Shown piece after piece: positions 52,628 through 58,632 of a stretch of DNA of 58,632 nt; the stretch's first letter is position 1; each line of letters begins with the position of its first letter. A model generated the notes under the pieces. The model searched no databases, was not told the origin of the DNA, and saw only the letters and a list, made by a program, of their open reading frames with translations. The stretch is from an uncultured Collinsella sp. GTDB lineage: Bacteria > Actinomycetota > Coriobacteriia > Coriobacteriales > Coriobacteriaceae. A program made the position numbers and the translations under genes. Where the stretch lies: positions 1-58,632 of the forward strand of contig URBS01000001.1 in assembly GCA_900546085.1 (NCBI GenBank), read 5' to 3'.

Positions 52628-53773
52628 ATGCCTTGCAACCAAGTACCGTCGATCCGGCGCCACAAAGCGCAGGCCCGCATCACCATCCTATTCGCGCTGA
52701 TTGCGCTCGCGCTCACCGCACTTCCCACGGTGTCGTTCGCCGGCACCGACACCGCGGGAAACGTGCTCGCAACCGAAGTTGACTCAACTCCGTCCGGTAT
52801 CGAAGGCGACCTGTACTGGGCCGGCCAAAGTCTCAACCTAGACGACGCCTCCATCGGCCGCGATATTATCGCGGCGGGTGAGAACCTGTCGATTCGCGAT
52901 TGCACCGTAGGCGGCGCCGTTCGTCTGGCGGCACGCACCATCGATATCGCCAAAACCGCAATCGATGGCAGCGTCACGGTGGCCGGCCAGCACGTCGTGC
53001 TCAACACCGGCAGCACCGCCAACTGTTTTTACGCGGCAGGCGAAACGGTCGCCCTGCGCGGCTCCGCCAAATCGGCGGCGCTTGCCGGCGACACCGTAAC
53101 CATCGACGGCACCGTCGATGGCGATGTTGAGGTCTGGGCCGACAAGCTCATCCTGGGTAAAAACGCCCGCATCACCGGCACGGTGAACGCCCACGTCTCA
53201 CAGGACCCCGAGCGGGCCGAGGGCGCCCAGGTCGGAGCTCTCAAGATCGACCGGACCGAGAACGAGAACACCTCTACGGCCAACGACATTATCGGCGGCA
53301 TCGTTGCCGCGGCGCTTTCCACCTGCTTTGTCGCCATCCTGCTTGAGCTTGTCTTTCCACGCGCAACCGCCAGCGCTGCCGGCATGCTCCATCAGCGTCC
53401 CATGCCGCTGTGGGTAAGTGGTCTTCTGGGCACGGTCGCCGTCGCTCCCGCCGTGCTGCTGCTCATCATCTCGATTGCAGGCCTGTCGCTCGCCGCCGCC
53501 CTCATGTGCGGCGTCATCGGCATCGCTTTGGTCTCGGCGGCATTTACGGGCACCGCGGTCGCGCGCATGGTCGGACACAACCAAAACCGCTACGCCATGG
53601 CCGCCGTGGGCGGTATCGTCGCGGGCGCACTCACGGCACTTCCTCTTATGGGCAACTTTGTCAGCGGTGTAGCCTTCGTCTTCACGCTCGGCTACGCCAT
53701 CCAGATCATCTGGCGCAACGCCCACCTCAAGCCGCAGCAGCCGGCTAACACGCCAGGACTCCCCACCGCCTAG
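52628..53773 (+). CDS. Bactofilin-like beta-helix protein fused to a membrane domain
   Basis: This predicted exported and membrane-bound protein has 381 residues. The first hydrophobic stretch (ARITILFALIALALTALPTV, about 16-36) is a likely signal sequence. Residues about 50-200 form repeated short strands resembling bactofilin or polymer-forming beta-helices (IEGDLYWAGQSLNLDDASIG, then GGAVRLAARTIDIAKTAIDG, then GTVDGDVEVWADKLILGKNA). The C-terminal half holds four or five membrane helices. The repeats face outside if the signal is used, unlike cytoplasmic bactofilins. AAGGA precedes the ATG at 52628; the earlier frame start lacks a site. Function is unknown; an envelope scaffold is a guess. 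Confidence 0.7.
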   Translation: MPCNQVPSIRRHKAQARITILFALIALALTALPTVSFAGTDTAGNVLATEVDSTPSGIEGDLYWAGQSLNLDDASIGRDIIAAGENLSIRDCTVGGAVRLAARTIDIAKTAIDGSVTVAGQHVVLNTGSTANCFYAAGETVALRGSAKSAALAGDTVTIDGTVDGDVEVWADKLILGKNARITGTVNAHVSQDPERAEGAQVGALKIDRTENENTSTANDIIGGIVAAALSTCFVAILLELVFPRATASAAGMLHQRPMPLWVSGLLGTVAVAPAVLLLIISIAGLSLAAALMCGVIGIALVSAAFTGTAVARMVGHNQNRYAMAAVGGIVAGALTALPLMGNFVSGVAFVFTLGYAIQIIWRNAHLKPQQPANTPGLPTA

Positions 53774-53779
53774 CCGCCA

Positions 53780-53813
53780 ACCACCACAAAAGGGCCAGGC
53801 ACCTTTGTGGTGG
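53780..53813. repeat. CCACCACAAAGG palindrome (copy 5)
   Basis: ACCACCACAAAAGG, GCCAGGCA, CCTTTGTGGTGG; the core reads GGGCCAGG instead of GGGACAGG. It starts 6 bases after the bactofilin-like gene's stop and lies between convergent genes. Confidence 0.75.
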
Positions 53814-53840
53814 CGCAAAGCAACCTGATCCCATTGCACC

Positions 53841-53876
53841 AAAAAGGGCGTCGACCATCGCGGTCGACGCCCTTTC
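53841..53876. terminator. Two-way intrinsic terminator between bactofilin-like gene and typA
   Basis: AAAGGGCGTCGACC-atcgc-GGTCGACGCCCTTT is a 14-bp perfect stem with A residues on the left and T residues on the right side, so it can serve both strands. Confidence 0.9.
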
Positions 53877-53902
53877 TTATTGGCGGTTATAAGCCCCAGC
53901 GC

Positions 53903-55741
<1,839 letters not shown>

Positions 55742-55858
55742 GTAGTTCCCCTATCTTCTATCCATATACAAACGGCACGCGTATGCGGCCCGCCCAGCGA
55801 TACAACGCTCAGCGGGAATATTGAGCCTTTTACCGAAAACTCGTTTATTTTAGCGATT

Positions 55859-56308
55859 TTAGATAAGAGGGGTTTCCTCACCTGCAGGTTCAGGGTCGCT
55901 CCACATAAAACCATCGCCGGCGCCCATGCCCTCATACAGCACATATGCCGAAAAACCGCTCTCGAGTGTCGTCTCAAAGAAGCTCACGAGCAGAGCATCG
56001 TGGTAGCCGCCGTCAATCTCGACGCAGCCGGTATAGCCGATGGCATAGCGGACAATACGGCCCAGGCCCTCGTCCTTAAGACCCATCTTGTGCTCGGAGA
56101 TAAAGTTGGTGGCCGCCTCGAGGCACGCCTCCTCGCCATCCTCATCGAGCGCCGCCAGATAACGGTTGGAAGCAGCGTCCTCGATCGCCACAACTACACC
56201 CGGATTCTCGCCGGCGGCAAGGTCGTCCAAGAACGCACCAATCAGGTCACACACCATGGCGTCGAGCTCGGCGGAGACGTTACCGGCGTCCTGCATATCC
56301 TGTGCCAT
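55859..56308 (-). CDS. Unknown small acidic protein
   Basis: I do not recognise this 149-residue protein. It is acidic and probably cytoplasmic, with no signal peptide or membrane segment. Recognisable features are a helical N-terminus (SAELDAMVCDLIGAFLDDLA) and alternating strand segments later: YIGYTGCVEIDGGYHDALLV-type sequence and SGFSAYVLYEGMG. It ends in a short disordered tail rich in Glu and Pro. GGAAGG lies 7 bases before the ATG. It follows the small membrane protein gene by 30 bases and is the third gene of a probable operon starting with the DUF151 gene. Confidence 0.6.
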   Translation of the reverse strand: MAQDMQDAGNVSAELDAMVCDLIGAFLDDLAAGENPGVVVAIEDAASNRYLAALDEDGEEACLEAATNFISEHKMGLKDEGLGRIVRYAIGYTGCVEIDGGYHDALLVSFFETTLESGFSAYVLYEGMGAGDGFMWSDPEPAGEETPLI

Positions 56309-56338
56309 CTTTAGACCTTCCCATCGAGTTTGGCGTCG

Positions 56339-56728
56339 TTACAGTTCTTGTGCCTCGGCAGCGATCTTGGCGGCAGCGTCGCGGGCGCGCATCATATCCA
56401 TCGCGCGCTTGTCGAGTACTTTGATCTGGTTGGTCAGCATTACTGCATCGACCACACCCCAGATTACCAAGCCTGTTGAAATCGAAAACCCAAGCGCACC
56501 AACTGTACCACGAAGGCGCGAGCAGATTGCCGCGACAAGGGCGGAGACAACAACCATCTTGATAAACGAGCCGCGGCGCTCGCGAAGCGTGCGGGCCTGC
56601 GTCACATAGGCAATGCGTGCCGCCTCAGAAGCCTCCGAGCGCATCTGGGCCTCGCGCGCAATGGCCGCCGCCTCAGCCGAGATACCGCCGGCCATCAGCG
56701 AACGCTCCGCAACCCGTCCGCCCCGCAT
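56339..56728 (-). CDS. Unknown small membrane protein
   Basis: This is a 129-residue protein of unknown function. The N-terminal half is a charged, alanine-rich amphipathic helix (SAEAAAIAREAQMRSEASEA). Two hydrophobic segments follow, FIKMVVVSALVAAICSRL and VGALGFSISTGLVIWGVVDA. A second charged helix comes at the C-terminus. The ATG at 56728 directly follows the stop of the DUF151 gene, with no ribosome-binding site, which implies coupling. An internal ATG at 56695, with GGAG upstream, is an alternative and would remove 11 residues. Confidence 0.6.
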   Translation of the reverse strand: MRGGRVAERSLMAGGISAEAAAIAREAQMRSEASEAARIAYVTQARTLRERRGSFIKMVVVSALVAAICSRLRGTVGALGFSISTGLVIWGVVDAVMLTNQIKVLDKRAMDMMRARDAAAKIAAEAQEL

Positions 56729-57229
56729 TTAGAAATCATCGGGGGAGAGCGTATGGACGAACTCGTCGAACTTCTCGAACTCCTGCTCGTCGTCGACTTC
56801 CTCGGCGTGGGTGGAAACAGTGCCCAGGCGATTCATGATGTCGTCCTCCACAAACATGGGGGCATTGCTGCGCACGGCAAGGGCAATGGCGTCACTGGGG
56901 CGGGCGTCGATCTTGCGCTCCTCGCCATCGGCCAGTACGACGATCGTCGCGTAGAACACCGGCGGCTCGGCGCGAACGATCTCGATGCGCTCGAGTTTGG
57001 CGCCCAGGGCGTCAACGGTATCGAGCAGCAGGTCATGGGTAATCGGGCGCTCGGCGCGGCCGCTATCGATGCCGCGGCTGATGGCAGCAGCTTCAAACGA
57101 ACCAGTCTGAATGGAAAGGGAACGCAGCGGCGCGGGCGAGTCCGATTTGCTGCTGCGCTCACGAAGCACGATAAGCGATGGCACGGGACCGGCGGCCATG
57201 ACGATGGTCTCTATGTCGACACGAACCAT
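56729..57229 (-). CDS. Bifunctional nuclease family protein (DUF151)
   Basis: This protein belongs to the family named after a plant bifunctional nuclease; the function in bacteria is not settled. The 166-residue product has the domain signature RPITHDLLLDTVDALGAKLE (about 72-91), then YATIVVLADGEERKIDARPSDAIALAVRSNAPMFV in two parts. The GRxDARPSDAIALA segment is its best hallmark. The ATG at 57229 is chosen for CGGAGGTG before it. It starts a three-gene run with two small unknown genes. A paralogue lies at 57967-58476 on the other strand, across a tRNA cluster. Confidence 0.88.
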   Translation of the reverse strand: MVRVDIETIVMAAGPVPSLIVLRERSSKSDSPAPLRSLSIQTGSFEAAAISRGIDSGRAERPITHDLLLDTVDALGAKLERIEIVRAEPPVFYATIVVLADGEERKIDARPSDAIALAVRSNAPMFVEDDIMNRLGTVSTHAEEVDDEQEFEKFDEFVHTLSPDDF

Positions 57230-57321
57230 GGAACACCTCCGGTACGTAGCGGTTAACACGCGGCAGCCCGCCGCATTGAATAGCTATACTACCCAATCTT
57301 TCGCCCAGCACACAAAATCAA

Positions 57322-57356
57322 AGTAGTTAATTTGGGACGGGGCTCTTTTGACTACT
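57322..57356. repeat. TTTGGGACGGGGC palindrome (copy 2)
   Basis: AGTAGT pairs with ACTACT around TAATTTGGGACGGGGCTCTT. The core and arms resemble the copy at 27002. It lies between the DUF151 gene and the tRNA cluster. Confidence 0.65.
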
Positions 57357-57370
57357 CCAGCAGGTAAGAA

Positions 57371-57400
57371 AAAAGCCCCGAGGAAATGCTCGAGGCTCTT
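57371..57400 (-). terminator. Terminator of the tRNA-Ile/Ala cluster
   Basis: On the minus strand AGCCTCGAG-catt-CCTCGGGGCT is followed by TTTTTTC. Confidence 0.85.
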
Positions 57401-57411
57401 CACAGTTTTGA

Positions 57412-57488
57412 TGGTGGACCTGACAAGATTCGAACTTGTGACCTCCCGGTTATCAGCCGGACGCTCTAACCAACTGAGCTACAGGTCC
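57412..57488 (-). tRNA. tRNA-Ile (GAT), divergent copy
   Basis: The acceptor GGACCTG pairs with CAGGTCC, then A and an encoded CCA. The anticodon loop CTGATAA gives GAT. It differs at many bases from the tRNA-Ile at 57664, so the two are isoacceptor variants and not a recent duplicate. Confidence 0.9.
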
Positions 57489-57492
57489 ATCA

Positions 57493-57568
57493 TGGTGGAG
57501 GTTAGGGGGATCGAACCCCTGACCTCAGGCTTGCAAAGCCCGCGCTCTCCCAGCTGAGCTAATGCCCC
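57493..57568 (-). tRNA. tRNA-Ala (TGC) with an imperfect acceptor stem
   Basis: The anticodon loop TTTGCAA gives TGC. The D-, anticodon and T-arms are intact, an encoded CCA is present, and position 3 keeps the alanine G-U identity pair. The acceptor is GGGGCAT against AACCTCC, leaving mismatches at pairs 5-68 (C-C) and 6-67 (A-A). Confidence 0.85.
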
Positions 57569-57611
57569 GTATGGGTGGCCATCCGGCCGACACTTCCTGC
57601 TTTAGATATAA

Positions 57612-57655
57612 ATAAACGCTCCACCGGCAAACTCGGCTCACGGTGGAGCGTTTAT
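57612..57655. terminator. 15-bp perfect hairpin between tRNA-Ala and tRNA-Ile
   Basis: ATAAACGCTCCACCG and its exact complement enclose 14 bases, with TTTAT on both sides. It may terminate the tRNA-Ile transcript or separate the tRNAs for processing. Confidence 0.75.
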
Positions 57656-57663
57656 CGCTAAAA

Positions 57664-57740
<77 letters not shown>

Positions 57741-57758
57741 GCAAAAAAGTGCCTGAAC

Positions 57759-57787
57759 AATATAACGCAGTTCCGGCGAGGGGGCAA
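57759..57787 (-). promoter_or_regulatory. Promoter of the tRNA-Ile/Ala cluster
   Basis: On the minus strand TTGCCC (57787-57782) and TATATT (57764-57759) are separated by exactly 17 bases, 18 bases before the first tRNA. Confidence 0.75.
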
Positions 57788-57925
57788 GAACTTTTTTCAG
57801 CGATTTTGAGACATGATGGAGACGGCGTCCAAAGGGCATGTTCCTGGCTGCGCGTCGCACGCTAACCCCTCGACCCGCTCCCCCGCTCGCACGTCGGCCA
57901 GGATGCCGGCCTAGCACGTTGACGT

Positions 57926-57931
57926 ATAATC
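57926..57931 (+). promoter_or_regulatory. -10 box before the second DUF151 gene
   Basis: A perfect TATAAT 36 bases before the start. No -35 element at normal spacing; TTGACG lies too close. Confidence 0.5.
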
Positions 57932-57966
57932 ACCTCGATCCCATCCGCCTACGAGAGGGAGCACCG

Positions 57967-58476
57967 ATGATCCCCGTCACCATCCAAACGCTCATCATGA
58001 CGGCACCGCCTTCGCCCTCGATAATCGTGCTGCAACCCGAGGAGGAGGCGACCCAGCAACGCACGCGGCGCGTCGTGCCGATCTGGATCGGGACGGCGGA
58101 GGCGACGCAGATGGGAATCGCGCTGGAGAAGGCCCGCTTCTCCCGCCCGATGACGCACGACCTTTTCTTGGACGCGCTCACCAACCTCGATGCCCGCATC
58201 GATCACGTCCTCATCAACGAGGTGAAAGGGAACACTTTCTTCGCACGGTTGACGCTGCGCCAGCACGGCCGCCTGATCGAACTCGACGCCCGACCCTCCG
58301 ACGCGCTCTCCCTTGCCATCCGACAGGAGGCCCCCATCTTCATCGACGAGGAGGTGTTGGAAAAGGCGTCCTTCCCCTATGTTTTCCGCAAGAACCCGCA
58401 GGATGAGGAGGAGATCGCCGAGTTCCACGAGTTTTTGGAGAATCTCGCTCCCGAAGATTTCAAAGAGGAGCGCTGA
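57967..58476 (+). CDS. Bifunctional nuclease family protein (DUF151), second copy
   Basis: This 169-residue protein is a paralogue of the product at 56729. It shares the domain layout: VVPIWIGTAEATQMGIALEK, then RPMTHDLFLDALTNLDARID, then GRLIELDARPSDALSLAIRQ. The last segment is the family hallmark. It lacks the N-terminal extension of its paralogue and keeps IGTAEA, which the other copy has changed, so this copy is closer to the family norm. GAGAGGGAG precedes the ATG; the frame is open 43 codons further but that part is not conserved in the paralogue. A TATAAT box lies upstream. Confidence 0.9.
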   Translation: MIPVTIQTLIMTAPPSPSIIVLQPEEEATQQRTRRVVPIWIGTAEATQMGIALEKARFSRPMTHDLFLDALTNLDARIDHVLINEVKGNTFFARLTLRQHGRLIELDARPSDALSLAIRQEAPIFIDEEVLEKASFPYVFRKNPQDEEEIAEFHEFLENLAPEDFKEER

Positions 58477-58510
58477 ATCGACGCTCTCGCTCCAACAATG
58501 CGACGTTTTG

Positions 58511-58632
58511 CGTAGGCCGACCGCCTTTCGAAGCGCGATCCTTCCTGCATAGATCGCTCCCTCGCAAAGAAGCTCCTGGTCAGCGAGTTCCCTCACTCCA
58601 GTAGCACCCCTCGGTGGGATCACCGCCTACGC
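58511..58632. other. Folded region cut by the window end
   Basis: GCGTAGGC (58511-58518) pairs with GCCTACGC (58625-58632). Between them lie further short complementary pairs, among them CGGTG-ggat-CACCG near the end. No gene is visible. It could be the start of a structured leader RNA of the next gene, but I recognise no riboswitch. Confidence 0.35.

Noticed and set aside
58560..58632. A T-box riboswitch at the window end
   Set aside because: The T-box sequence AGGGTGGNACCGCG is not matched well enough, no specifier loop could be identified, and the downstream gene is outside the window.

Overview
The window is a stretch of GC-rich chromosome that looks like a member of the Coriobacteriia (Actinomycetota), most probably Collinsella. 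This rests on the high-GC third codon positions, a membrane-bound LuxR-type regulator with an MFS-like N-terminus, sortase-anchored surface proteins with LAxTG/IPxTG signals, and many short palindromic intergenic repeats with a GGGAC core. No database search was possible, so the taxonomic call is inference. I see no prophage, IS transposase, CRISPR array or rRNA operon.

Layout. 1-3.3 kb: pth, then an overlapping gene pair for an NfnAB-type electron-bifurcating transhydrogenase. 3.4-14.6 kb: an accessory surface module with two sortase-anchored proteins (2205 and 786 aa) sharing the same C-terminus, the same 3' hairpin arrays and a similar upstream palindrome, divergent from the LuxR-type regulator. 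14.7-18.5 kb: a cytidylate-kinase-like protein and a four-gene polar amino acid ABC importer. 18.8-21.2 kb: YqeY, a parvulin-type foldase and a lone PTS IIA protein. 21.3-28.5 kb: purN, purM and purF, a PF06541-type membrane protein, a lone MoaE-like protein, a class B sortase and purE. 28.8-35.2 kb: a 2137-aa sortase-anchored GH31 glycosidase with galactose-binding, FnIII, dockerin-like, cohesin-like and FIVAR modules. 36-41 kb: carA-carB with a leader that matches a PyrR-binding loop. 41-48.8 kb: a membrane protein, an ABC exporter, a NUDIX hydrolase, purD, purA and dnaB. 49-50.7 kb: rpsF-ssb-rpsR-rplI. 51.2-51.4 kb: two tRNA-Ser genes and a compound hairpin element carrying an inverted copy of the tRNA 3' end. 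51.8-58.5 kb: a TRIC-type protein, a bactofilin-like membrane protein, typA, two small unknown genes, two bifunctional-nuclease-family (DUF151) paralogues, and a tRNA-Ile/Ala/Ile cluster between those paralogues.

How it fits together. The housekeeping content covers nucleotide synthesis (purN, M, F, E, D, A and carAB), amino acid uptake and the small-ribosomal-protein operon. The accessory content is an adhesion and glycan-foraging layer: three LPxTG-like wall-anchored proteins plus a sortase in the same window. The most unusual material lies between genes. There are at least three families of palindromic elements built round a GGGACAG/GGGACGG core, two homologous arrays of TGTTACAGAT hairpins placed exactly 3' of the two related surface genes, a shared TAGGTTC-N8-GAACCTA palindrome upstream of both surface genes, and several large nested inverted repeats that touch gene ends.
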